Below are positions 38,841 to 46,545 of a DNA stretch of 64,000 bases, piece after piece. Source of the stretch: Paraburkholderia haematera (lineage in GTDB: Bacteria; Pseudomonadota; Gammaproteobacteria; Burkholderiales; Burkholderiaceae); contig NZ_CAJNBK010000001.1 of NCBI RefSeq assembly GCF_905220975.1, positions 806,001 through 870,000 on the forward strand, written 5' to 3'. Made by a program: the position numbers and the translations under genes. The notes below the pieces were generated by a model. That model was given only the letters and a program-made list of their open reading frames with translations. It did not search any database and had not been told where the DNA came from. Positions within the stretch are counted from its first letter, which is position 1; each line of letters starts with the position of its first letter.

Positions 38841-39086
38841 ATGCTGAACCCGTCGAAATCCGATTGCATCACGATTCTCTCAGCCGCCAGCGAATTGCCT
38901 GACGATTCGATGTTGCCGCTCGAACATGGCCGGTTGGGCCTGAGCCGCAACGGAATGCTGACCGCGGCGGCGTTTCTGATCGAACGGGCCTGCTTCCGGC
39001 GTCATCAGGAAGGTGACGGTCATTATGCCGTCGGCGGATTGTCGCTGCAGGGGCGTTTGCGACTCGACCAGCTTTCGAACGGCTGA
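38841..39086 (+). CDS. Small hypothetical protein
   Basis: Eighty-one residues, no recognised family. It starts MLNPSKSDCITILSAASELP and has no signal or membrane helix. Support comes from a promoter-like TTGGTA-17-TACAAT about 90 bases upstream, a GAGGA within reach of the ATG and a normal non-shadow composition. It sits alone between GH15 (divergent) and the DUF3096 gene (convergent). Confidence 0.45.
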   Translation: MLNPSKSDCITILSAASELPDDSMLPLEHGRLGLSRNGMLTAAAFLIERACFRRHQEGDGHYAVGGLSLQGRLRLDQLSNG

Positions 39087-39318
39087 CTGTCTGCTGCACG
39101 GATTCGCGCCACGCGGCTTTCTTGCATCGGGCACACGGCACCCGGCGCGGATCTATCGCGCGCGTACTGCTTCGCCGTGCCGATTGCTGCGCTGCCACTG
39201 CCGTCATCAGTCCGCGTGCCATTGCCCATCACGGCACCCCATTCGTGCGAAACGTTGCCGGGCCGGCACTGCGCCCGGCCGCGCGTCCCTTCCTGCTCAT
39301 CTTGCTGAGCGCCGTCGC

Positions 39319-39471
39319 TTAGAAGTGCGACGCTCCCACGCCGAAGATCCCAATGATGCCGATGATGATCAGATAGAGCGCGACGATGTAGTTCAACAGG
39401 CGCGGCATGACGAGAATCAGAATGCCGGCGATCAACGAAACCAGCGGGCCCAGGCTGAGTGTGACGTTCAT
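39319..39471 (-). CDS. DUF3096 small membrane protein
   Basis: A 50-residue protein that is almost entirely two hydrophobic helices (VTLSLGPLVSLIAGILILVM and NYIVALYLIIIGIIGIFGVG), the DUF3096 pattern. GGAG lies just ahead of the ATG at 39471. Function unknown; family members are often stress-associated. It is embedded in a stretch otherwise poor in genes. Confidence 0.82.
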   Translation of the reverse strand: MNVTLSLGPLVSLIAGILILVMPRLLNYIVALYLIIIGIIGIFGVGASHF

Positions 39472-39670
39472 GAAGACTCCGTAGTGTGAGATAGGTGAAA
39501 CACAACTGAAAGAACACTCCCGCCAGGCGGGACAATTGCTGCGCATGCATTGGTTTGCCGGCCAACTGGTGGCAGCTCGGTCGGCTGTGCCCCGGCGCGA
39601 GGCCCAGCCGATCGCGGCCCGGCCATTCGCGGCCCGGCCGGATTCGCTGCATGACCCGACGCAACGCTTT

Positions 39671-39676
39671 TATACT
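39671..39676 (+). promoter_or_regulatory. -10 box candidate of the lactonase gene
   Basis: TATACT lies about 92 bases ahead of the lactonase start; no clear -35 box was found. Confidence 0.35.
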
Positions 39677-39767
39677 TGCCTCGATAAAACTATTCGACCG
39701 ATTGCGCGGCAGACCAGAGACACCGTTACAACCGAATCAATCAGACAACCGATGTAGAGGAGGTCAT

Positions 39768-41069
39768 ATGCTTCGTCGTCACCGGGCCGCCGTGCGTACC
39801 GTTTCAAGCTTTCCTTTGCCGTCTGCTCAATCCGCTCAATCCACCTCATGGCGCGGCGGCCGGCCGGCTCCTCTCTGCTCCGCCCGCTCGATAATAAAAG
39901 GTTTCGTGCTCATGGTCTCGATTGTTGCTTCGCATGCGTTTGCGCAAGATTCCGGCCCGGCTCCCGCCGACGGCGTCTATGACATGCTGGTCGGCACATA
40001 CACCGGTGGCAAGAGCGAGGGCCTGTACGTCTATCGCTTCGACACGAAGACGGGTGAAGCGACCCGCGTGTCGGTCGCGCAGACAGTCAACCCGTCGTAC
40101 CTGGTGGTGAGCCGTGACCGGCGCTTTGTCTATGCGGTCAACGAATTGCCCGGCGACAACGGCCCGGCCACGCAACGCGGCGGCATCAGCGCGTTCCGCT
40201 TCGACGCCGCGAGCGGCCGGCTGAGCTTTCTCAACAAGGTCTCGTCGGACGGCAATGACCCGTGCTACCTGAGCCTGTCGCCGGACGGCAAATATCTGCT
40301 GACCGCGAACTACTCGGTGGCGGCCGATCCGGGCGGCAGCTTCGCGGTGTTCCCGTTGCAGGCGGACGGCCAGGTGGGCGTGTCGGTGCTCACGGTACAC
40401 CACGAAGGCGGCGGTCCGGTGAAGGGACGTCAGGACAACTCGCACGTTCACTCCACCGTGTTCTCGCCGGACGGCCACTATCTGTTCGCGCAGGACCTGG
40501 GCGCAGACAAGCTGTACTCGTACCGCTACACGCCGGACGGAAGCCGCGGCCTGTTCGGCCCGACCGACTCGCGCTACACCCAGGAGAAAGCGGGCACGGG
40601 CCCGCGTCACCTGGTGTTCGGCGCGGACGGCAAGCATGCGTATCTGACGAGTGAACTGGCCGCTACGGTCAGCACTTTCAACTACGCCGACGGCAAGCTC
40701 ACGCAGGTGCAGACGATTTCGCTGACCGAGCCGGGCTTCAAGGGCGCGGTAGGCGCCGCGGCCATTCACCTGTCGCCGGACGGGCGCTTCCTGTACGCCA
40801 CCAATCGCGGCGATGCCAACGAGATCGTGATTTTCTCGGTCGATCCGGGCACCGGTCATCTGAAGAAGATCGGGCATCAGCCGAGCCTCGGCAAGTCGCC
40901 GCGCGAATTCGCGATTGACCCGACGGGCAACTGGCTGATTGTCGGCAACCAGAATAGCGGCACGGTGTATGTGTTTAAGCGCGATCAGCAGAGCGGATTG
41001 CTCGAAGCGAATCCGAAGCGTATCGAGATCGATTCACCGGTGGACTTCAAGCTGGTGTCGCCATCGTGA
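39768..41069 (+). CDS. Seven-bladed beta-propeller lactonase-family protein
   Basis: A 433-residue protein of the 6-phosphogluconolactonase-like (YbhE/lactonase) beta-propeller family. A signal-peptide-like stretch (IIKGFVLMVSIVASHAFAQ) ends near residue 60, after a long basic leader, so export is likely. That sets it apart from cytoplasmic Pgl. Propeller blades are marked by repeated SPDGKYLL, SPDGHYLF and SPDGRFLYATNRG motifs, and the GGISAFRFD and NSHVHSTVFSPDG strands are typical. GAGGAGGT ahead of ATG 39768 fixes the start. Substrate unknown. Confidence 0.88.
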   Translation: MLRRHRAAVRTVSSFPLPSAQSAQSTSWRGGRPAPLCSARSIIKGFVLMVSIVASHAFAQDSGPAPADGVYDMLVGTYTGGKSEGLYVYRFDTKTGEATRVSVAQTVNPSYLVVSRDRRFVYAVNELPGDNGPATQRGGISAFRFDAASGRLSFLNKVSSDGNDPCYLSLSPDGKYLLTANYSVAADPGGSFAVFPLQADGQVGVSVLTVHHEGGGPVKGRQDNSHVHSTVFSPDGHYLFAQDLGADKLYSYRYTPDGSRGLFGPTDSRYTQEKAGTGPRHLVFGADGKHAYLTSELAATVSTFNYADGKLTQVQTISLTEPGFKGAVGAAAIHLSPDGRFLYATNRGDANEIVIFSVDPGTGHLKKIGHQPSLGKSPREFAIDPTGNWLIVGNQNSGTVYVFKRDQQSGLLEANPKRIEIDSPVDFKLVSPS

Positions 41070-41156
41070 GGGGAGGGTTGGGCGTGCGATTTGAATCTGT
41101 GCGCTCCCGATGCGGTGACCTTTTAGGACTGTGTCGGGGGGAATGTAAAGATTAGT

Positions 41157-41162
41157 TATAAT
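41157..41162 (+). promoter_or_regulatory. Perfect TATAAT ahead of the structured leader
   Basis: TATAAT at 41157-41162 would start a transcript near 41169, giving a leader of about 280 bases before the next ATG. The -35 region is poor. Confidence 0.45.
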
Positions 41163-41214
41163 CCGCGCGTTTAGCTTGCCAGGTTGATCGTCTCGAAAAA
41201 TAGGTGGGGTAAAT

Positions 41215-41440
41215 TGTTCCCGCCGTTAGACAAAACGGCACAGGTTTAGCAGCCTGGTGCGTAGGACCGCACTGCCCGCGAAAGTGGGTGGTGCTCAAAC
41301 GTGCGCGCCTTCTATGGGCGGGCCGTGGAGGGGGAGCCGCAAGGCTCGCCGGTTTTGGTCTTACGCCCGGTCTGCTAACCCGTCTACGTGCCCGCTCACC
41401 CTATCTGTTAGCAAGTGTCGGGCGATTCAGGAACGAACCG
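41215..41440 (+). ncRNA. Structured RNA candidate (5' leader with two GNRA-capped hairpins)
   Basis: At least four stems can be drawn: GCCGTT/AACGGC (41222-41227, 41234-41239), a 10-bp stem with three wobbles closed by a GAAA tetraloop (41270-41279, 41284-41293), CGCC/GGCG around 41308-41320, and GAGCC/GGCTC closed by a GCAA tetraloop (41334-41338, 41343-41347). Two GNRA tetraloops in a row are unlikely by chance. The region ends about 12 bases before the start of a small gene. The layout recalls the C4-antisense/P4 CI-type regulatory RNAs of phage elements, but that link is a guess. Confidence 0.5.
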
Positions 41441-41451
41441 GAAATCGCACC

Positions 41452-41910
41452 ATGACGAAAAATACCAAACAGTCGCAAACCGCATTGCGTTCACCCGTCG
41501 ACGCACTTCAGTACGAGAAACTCGCGCTTTCAACTTTCCATTTATGCGATCAGCAATTAGACCAACTGAATCGGCTGGTTAGTCTGGCAAGCACAATCTG
41601 TCGATGCCCCGCCATGACACGCGATGAGCGCCAAAGCCAACGCGCACTGCTGGAACTATTGGTAGAGACAGCCGAAGGTTATGCAAGTGACCTGACGCGT
41701 GATCGCGAGCTATATCAGGTCATTGCGCTCGATGCTAAAGGCGTACCGGACAGCCGCATCACGGCGAGGCATGCTGCGAGTCTGCTCGCCAATGCAGCAA
41801 AAGCGCATGCGGTAAGCACAGAAGAGACTGCCGAGTCAGTCAGTCAGGTGGCGGGCTTGAAAATCGCGCCGCTGGCCGATATTGACGCACAACCCGTAAC
41901 CATCCAGTAG
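41452..41910 (+). CDS. Hypothetical protein downstream of the structured leader
   Basis: A 152-residue soluble, mostly helical protein of no recognised family, beginning MTKNTKQSQTALRSPVDALQ. It contains two Cys (CRC, about 49-51). ATG at 41452 is chosen; the frame stays open upstream through the structured leader, which is unlikely to be coding. A strong terminator 37 bases after its stop marks it as an independent unit with the leader RNA. It forms the left end of the accessory segment. Confidence 0.65.
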   Translation: MTKNTKQSQTALRSPVDALQYEKLALSTFHLCDQQLDQLNRLVSLASTICRCPAMTRDERQSQRALLELLVETAEGYASDLTRDRELYQVIALDAKGVPDSRITARHAASLLANAAKAHAVSTEETAESVSQVAGLKIAPLADIDAQPVTIQ

Positions 41911-41946
41911 TCGCAGTAGCGCGGCGTGTACTTGGCACCCCAAAGA

Positions 41947-41976
41947 AAAAAGGCGCGAAGCAATTTGCGCCTTTTT
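41947..41976. terminator. Terminator after the hypothetical gene
   Basis: AAAAAGGCGC (41947-41956) pairs with GCGCCTTTTT (41967-41976), with T on the far side and A on the near side, so it can work on both strands. Confidence 0.85.
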
Positions 41977-42216
41977 CTCATCGATCCACGCTCGTTTCTG
42001 TGGCTTTGATAAATCGGTCAAGCAGGACTTTTTAACGCCTCGCAACGAGCGGTCGTGGACCTCGATCAATGTGACGCTCTTTCGTCGGCCCTGATAAGAG
42101 TCGCAGACCGACACCGACGCAATCAGATTTTTCGGAATTGTCGGATTTAAAAGAATTTCACTCTCCTTAAAAATGCCTTCGCCTTTATCGGCGAAACGAA
42201 TAACTAAGGGAGAAAA
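41977..42216. other. Upstream region of the RHS gene
   Basis: AT-richer than the flanks, no coding frame. It carries AGGGAG directly ahead of the RHS start; no confident promoter was picked. Confidence 0.5.
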
Positions 42217-44685
42217 ATGAAATCACGGAAATTGAAAGGAGACGCGGCCAGCATGCTGTGCCGCTTCCTCGCCGCATTCGCACTGCTACTCGTGGCGTTT
42301 GGCGCGAACGCGACAGACTGCTTCACGCTGTACTCAAAGTCGGGCGCAACACCGGGTACGAAGTCCTGCCGCCTCGACGTGGTCAGCAATACACCCGGTG
42401 GCATGGGGAACTACGCGTGCATCAACGACATCGCCCTGATCGACCAATGGTGTTCAATCCCAGCGACGGATGAGCCCGAACAAAGCTGTCCGGTAGCCGA
42501 TCCGGTCTATCCCGGCAATGGCGCGGTCACACTGACTGAAGCGGATTTTGTCAGTGGCGACGATATTCCGATGTCGTTCACGCGCACCTATCGCTCGAAA
42601 CCACTTGCGAAGAATGCGATCTCGATGGGGCCGGTCTGGTTCCATAGCTGGCAGCGCAGTCTGGATCTCGCGAATGCGAACAGCGGCGGTTCATCAAAGG
42701 TTGTGGCGTATCGCGCGAATGGTGAACCTGTCACGTTCAACGGGTTGGCGGGCACCTGGCGCACGGCTGGCTTTACCGGTCTCGCGCTCGCGCAGAACGC
42801 GTCCGGCTGGACGCTTACGGACCTCCAGACGGAGACAGTCGAGTCGTACTCGGCGCAAGGCGTCCTGCTGTCGGAGGAGACGAAGACCCGCTTTATCCGC
42901 ACGGCAACCTACGATGCATCGGGTCTGCTAACAGCGATCACCCAGCATGCTGCGGGCACGGACGCGAACAAGGACATTACGCTTCGACTCGACTACGACG
43001 ACAGGCGTCGACTGTCGCGCCTGAATGATCCTTTGGGGCGAATGACGCAGTACGGTTACGACGCGAATGGCAATCTCGTTTCCGTGACGTGGCCGGATGG
43101 TTACACACACCGCTACGCCTATGAAGATTCCCGATTCAGGAATGCGCTGACGGGAGAAATCAATGAAGTCGGCACGCGTGTCGCGACGTGGACTTATGAC
43201 TCGCGAGGTCGGGCAGTAGCGGTCGACCATCCAGACTCTACCCGCAATGTGCAGTTTGCCTATAACGCCGGCTCAACGGTTATCACCGGCAGCCGCCGCA
43301 CCACTACGTTAAACATGTCGTCGATTGGCGGCGTGTTGCGTCCGACGACCAGCATGTCGGCGGCAGGCAACGCCAGTAGCGCGTGGGATGCATCGGGCAA
43401 TCTGCTCAAGGATACCGACGCAAGCGGCGGAACGTCGGAATACAGCTACGACGAAACAGGGCGTCCGATCAGGGCGACCGTCAGGAACGCCTCGGGGACT
43501 TCGATCTCGACGATTCGCTATGCCGATGCGACGAGCCTGCGTCCGGCGATGATCGCGTCGCCGGACCTGATCCAGTCGTTCGTCTACGACGCGCGCGGAA
43601 ACACGGCGGGCATCGCGGAGACGCCGACTAGCGACGCAACCGGAATCCAGGGCTTCGATGCGCCGAAGCCTGAAGGCGCCGTCACGATGGCCTACGGCAT
43701 GACGTACGACGCGACGAACCGGCTCTCGTTCGCCCAGCAACTCGCCGACGGCAAGGTCGTCGCTCAATGGGTCGTGACGCGCGACGCGACCGGGAATGTG
43801 TTTTCCATCTATCCCGTGGAGCAATACGTCGCCAGCGAGGCGATTTCGCGCGATGCCGCTCACCGGATCGAGTACGGCTACAACCCGACCGGCGACTATT
43901 TCATGCGCTATGACCAGCGCGGACGCGTCGACCTCTTCAAATTCCAGGAGTACGCAAGCCCTGCGAACGGAGGTATCCGGCGCATTTTGAAAGTCAGATT
44001 CACGTATTCGCCCGATGGTCAGGTCGTGTCACGTACGGGCACGGTTGCCAGAAACGGTAGTCTGCTAGACCTGAACAACGGCACGGATATCCCGGTTAGC
44101 GATGAGGAAATCAATCAGTGGATTGATAACTACAACTATGGGGATTCGCCCATAGCGCCGCCGGCAAACCGTCAGGGCGCGCGACAGCTTTCCGGTGCTC
44201 CTTTGTTTTCCGCCTCGACTGTCTGCGGTGGCTGCCATTTCTCGGCGGGACTGATCGATGGCGCGGCACGGGGAATCGTGCTTGTCTGGCGACTAATCAA
44301 CAATCCGGCTGTTAAATTCGGCATCGGTCAGGGCGCAAGAAAAGCCGCGGAGAACTGGGACCGTATCAAGCAGATGTGCAAGCCTGCGGCTGAGACGGAG
44401 GTGGATGGGATTCCGCCGGGGCGGATTACGTCGGAATATGTTGATATCACAGTAGGACGAAGCACGAAAAATATCGAAACTGACGTTGGCAAGGCGGAGT
44501 TCGAGGCGAACTTGCGTGAAAATGGTTGGGTGCAGACGCTCACTACGGACGGCAAGATGGATATCTTCACGAAGAACGGAAATCGTTATGGTATCCGGGA
44601 GAATTCGAATCACGGAAATCCCACGGCTGACTACTTTCCTCTTGGTTCGAAGGATGCGACCGTTAAAATTAGGTTGTCGAAATGA
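42217..44685 (+). CDS. Exported RHS/YD-repeat protein with C-terminal toxin-like module
   Basis: An 822-residue protein. A signal peptide (residues 1-32, ending GANA|TDC) is followed by a DUF6531-like block (PVYPGNGAVTLTEADFVSG, near 93) and several degenerate YD repeats (YDANGNLVSV, YDSRGRAVAV, YDETGRPIRA, YDARGNTAGI). The usual RHS core boundary (DPxGL-type) is missing. A variable linker, including CGGCH near 669, leads to a distinct C-terminal module at about 735-822 with WVQTLTTDGKMDIFTKNG and GNPTADYFPLGS...VKIRLSK. The module resembles polymorphic-toxin tips, and an overlapping immunity-like gene follows (ATGA). Toxic activity is inferred from architecture only. Function as a contact- or export-dependent effector is likely. 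Confidence 0.82.
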   Translation: MKSRKLKGDAASMLCRFLAAFALLLVAFGANATDCFTLYSKSGATPGTKSCRLDVVSNTPGGMGNYACINDIALIDQWCSIPATDEPEQSCPVADPVYPGNGAVTLTEADFVSGDDIPMSFTRTYRSKPLAKNAISMGPVWFHSWQRSLDLANANSGGSSKVVAYRANGEPVTFNGLAGTWRTAGFTGLALAQNASGWTLTDLQTETVESYSAQGVLLSEETKTRFIRTATYDASGLLTAITQHAAGTDANKDITLRLDYDDRRRLSRLNDPLGRMTQYGYDANGNLVSVTWPDGYTHRYAYEDSRFRNALTGEINEVGTRVATWTYDSRGRAVAVDHPDSTRNVQFAYNAGSTVITGSRRTTTLNMSSIGGVLRPTTSMSAAGNASSAWDASGNLLKDTDASGGTSEYSYDETGRPIRATVRNASGTSISTIRYADATSLRPAMIASPDLIQSFVYDARGNTAGIAETPTSDATGIQGFDAPKPEGAVTMAYGMTYDATNRLSFAQQLADGKVVAQWVVTRDATGNVFSIYPVEQYVASEAISRDAAHRIEYGYNPTGDYFMRYDQRGRVDLFKFQEYASPANGGIRRILKVRFTYSPDGQVVSRTGTVARNGSLLDLNNGTDIPVSDEEINQWIDNYNYGDSPIAPPANRQGARQLSGAPLFSASTVCGGCHFSAGLIDGAARGIVLVWRLINNPAVKFGIGQGARKAAENWDRIKQMCKPAAETEVDGIPPGRITSEYVDITVGRSTKNIETDVGKAEFEANLRENGWVQTLTTDGKMDIFTKNGNRYGIRENSNHGNPTADYFPLGSKDATVKIRLSK

Positions 44686-45182
44686 CCAACATTGATTTCA
44701 TTCACGACCACGAGACGTTCACATCGCTTTGGCAGCGAGCGCGCTCGTGTATGCAAAAAGTGCCAGGAATTCCGGCTACGGAATTGCTGCACTTTGACTC
44801 GTCTAACATTGGCACGGAAAGGTTCCGTGATCTCATTCGCAGTCTCGCGGCGTTCAATGGGACCGGTGAATTCGCGGTGATCGTACTGAACCCGGATCCG
44901 TTCGACTACTTTCATTTTCATTTTGGCAAGTATCCAGGATTCATTGTTCAAACATGCCATAACGACGACGCTTTTTTTGAAATCCTGATGATGGACCCCG
45001 GAAATAGTGCGGCTGACGCGATTGGCTTCTATTCGGAGCAGTACGTTGTGTTACCGATTGTGGGCGATTGGTTCATGTATGCCGATCGGGGTTGGGACTG
45101 GGGCACGGGGGTGCTATCCGGACCGGCGGACCTCATGACGTTCGCACGAGAGTCATTCGCCTTCTATGAGAATCCTGGCTAG
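44682..45182 (+). CDS. Immunity-like protein 1
   Basis: A 166-residue acidic, aromatic-rich cytoplasmic protein. It overlaps the RHS stop by ATGA, the usual position of an immunity gene. Conserved features shared with the second copy at 45462 are LW.RA near the start, FDS..I.T, DPF.YFH.HF.KYP.F in the middle and DPG.S.ADA, Y..LPI.G.WF.Y in the last third. No named immunity family is recognised. It is proposed to neutralise the toxin module of the gene before it; this is inferred from position and from the duplicated toxin-tip/immunity layout downstream. Confidence 0.7.
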   Translation: MTNIDFIHDHETFTSLWQRARSCMQKVPGIPATELLHFDSSNIGTERFRDLIRSLAAFNGTGEFAVIVLNPDPFDYFHFHFGKYPGFIVQTCHNDDAFFEILMMDPGNSAADAIGFYSEQYVVLPIVGDWFMYADRGWDWGTGVLSGPADLMTFARESFAFYENPG

Positions 45183-45272
45183 GTGAACGTGCCTCGTTAT
45201 TTTTAGAAGACAGTGTCCGCAATGCAGTGCGTGCACTCTCAATATTCGGTGTTCCCAACGCCGAATATTGAG
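45056..45272 (+). repeat. Duplicated segment, left copy (immunity 3' end plus hairpin)
   Basis: The last 127 bases of immunity gene 1 and about 90 bases after it, including a hairpin with 12-bp arms (45238-45249 and 45261-45272), recur in decayed form at about 46053-46260. Confidence 0.75.
45238..45272 (+). terminator. AT-rich hairpin after immunity gene 1
   Basis: CTCAATATTCGG and CCGAATATTGAG form a 12-bp stem. It may end the RHS/immunity transcript or be a repeat boundary. Confidence 0.5.
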
Positions 45273-45300
45273 TATCCAGTGCTAATGGAGACACGGTTAA

Positions 45301-45465
45301 GACCGCTGGGTACAAACGCTTAGCAAAGATGGGAGGGCTGATATTTTCACCAAAGGCGAGCGTCAGTACACGGTACGTAACGACTCGAACGAAGGGTCCA
45401 TTACTGCGGGTTACACCGTGAATGGCGGCAAAGCTACAGTAAAAATTCGCTTGGGTGGGAAATGA
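45301..45465 (+). pseudogene. Orphan toxin-tip fragment (displaced second RHS C-terminus)
   Basis: An open frame of 54 codons with no start codon, entered after a TAA at 45298. It reads DRWVQTLSKDGRADIFTKG, then VRNDSNEGSITAGY and ATVKIRLGGK. This aligns along its whole length with the tip of the RHS protein (WVQTLTTDGKMDIFTKNG ... ATVKIRLSK). Its stop overlaps the start of the next gene by ATGA, exactly as the RHS stop overlaps immunity gene 1. It lacks the RHS core, so it is a silent cassette or a remnant. Confidence 0.8.
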
Positions 45466-45989
45466 TTAATCGACAAAAAGACAACTTTCTGAACAATCTG
45501 GAAGATTTCTTGCCGCTATGGGATCGCGCGAATGCTGCGGTCCAGACTCTGACCGACTCCGCGCGGACCGAACCGACGCTTTATTTTGACTCGATCGATA
45601 TCTCTACCCCGACGTTTTTCTTCTTTATCCGTGCGCTCCTGGCGTTCGAGGGCGCAGATACTTTCGCCGTACTTGCCCTCCGGTCGGATCCGTTCACCTA
45701 TTTCCATCACCATTTCAAAAAATATCCGGCTTTCTTCGTCGGCCCAGAGCACAGCGTCGACGACTATTTTGCATTTTTAAATGCTGACCCGGGCGACAGC
45801 TTGGCAGATGCGTTGGCGAGCAACGCACAACGCTATGCGATTTTGCCGATCAATGGGAGCTGGTTCGTGTACGGGAATTGGAGCAAGGAAATGAGCGCCC
45901 TAACCGGACCTTCGGATGTTCTCAAGTTCAGTCACGGGAACTATCCTTTCTTCCTCTATCCGGGTGCAAATTTTCAGATAGTTGACTAG
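45462..45989 (+). CDS. Immunity-like protein 2
   Basis: A 175-residue homologue of immunity-like protein 1, sharing DPFTYFHHHFKKYPAFF, ADPGDSLADAL, YAILPINGSWFVYG and LTGPSDVLKF. It overlaps the orphan toxin tip by ATGA. An intact frame without its toxin core suggests it is kept for protection against neighbours carrying the second toxin tip. A strong terminator follows at 46021. Confidence 0.72.
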   Translation: MINRQKDNFLNNLEDFLPLWDRANAAVQTLTDSARTEPTLYFDSIDISTPTFFFFIRALLAFEGADTFAVLALRSDPFTYFHHHFKKYPAFFVGPEHSVDDYFAFLNADPGDSLADALASNAQRYAILPINGSWFVYGNWSKEMSALTGPSDVLKFSHGNYPFFLYPGANFQIVD

Positions 45990-46020
45990 AGCTATGGATA
46001 CAAGCTGTCGTCGACAAACT

Positions 46021-46045
46021 AAAAGGCGCGGTTGTCGCGCCTTTT
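46021..46045. terminator. Rho-independent terminator after immunity gene 2
   Basis: AAAAGGCGCG (46021-46030) pairs with CGCGCCTTTT (46036-46045) across GTTGT. Confidence 0.88.
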
Positions 46046-46049
46046 CAAC

Positions 46050-46172
46050 GACATTGTGGGTGATTGGTTCATGTATACCGATCGGGACTGCGGCACGGGC
46101 GCACTACCCAGGCCGGCAGACCTCGTGACGTTCGCACGAGAGTCATTTGCCTTCTACGAGAATCCTGACTAG
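46050..46172 (+). pseudogene. 3' fragment of immunity gene 1 (second copy)
   Basis: The frame reads VGDWFMYTDRDCGTG..., TFARESFAFYENPD and a TAG. It matches the end of immunity-like protein 1 nearly base for base, apart from a six-base deletion. No start codon or upstream part remains. Confidence 0.8.
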
Positions 46173-46260
46173 GTGAATCTAACCCGATATCCCTAGAAAA
46201 GACGGCGCCGCCAATACAGTGCGAACACCCTCAATAGTCGGTGGCCCTACCGCCGAATTC
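46053..46260 (+). repeat. Duplicated segment, right copy
   Basis: Decayed copy of 45056-45272; the hairpin arms are no longer fully complementary. Confidence 0.7.
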
Positions 46261-46304
46261 AACTGCATCAAGACAATTAGAATAAGGTTGAAGTGAAATG
46301 AGAG

Positions 46305-46518
46305 TTGCACGCTGATCCGGGCGGGAGTCCTGCCGATGCGCTGGCATTTATCACTGGGCTACGTGGTTTTGCCTTAGTCCGGCGACTGGATGACATATGG
46401 TCACGATTCCAAGGAGGTTGCGGCTTTCTCTGGAGTACCGGAAGTCAATGAATTTGCCCGCGCAACTTTAGCCCGTGACATTGTGCGACCGACCCCGGAT
46501 TTCAAACTCATTGACTAG
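46305..46518 (+). pseudogene. Frameshifted immunity-like remnant (fourth copy)
   Basis: One frame gives HADPGGSPADALAF from 46308. A shift of frame near 46375 continues as SGDWMTYGHDSKEV and ends DFKLID-stop at 46518. Together they match the last third of immunity-like protein 2 (ADPGDSLADAL ... SWFVYGNWSKEM ... NFQIVD). It is clearly broken. Confidence 0.72.
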
Positions 46519-46545
46519 CACGCCGTAGAACGTTTCTATACAGAA

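Noticed and set aside
41257..41451. N-terminal extension of the 41452 gene through the leader
   Set aside because: The region is explained better by RNA hairpins; extension is Arg/Pro/Ser-rich with no ribosome site.
44222..44236. CGGCH heme-c-like motif in the RHS protein
   Set aside because: Isolated CXXCH in a variable linker with no cytochrome fold; likely chance.
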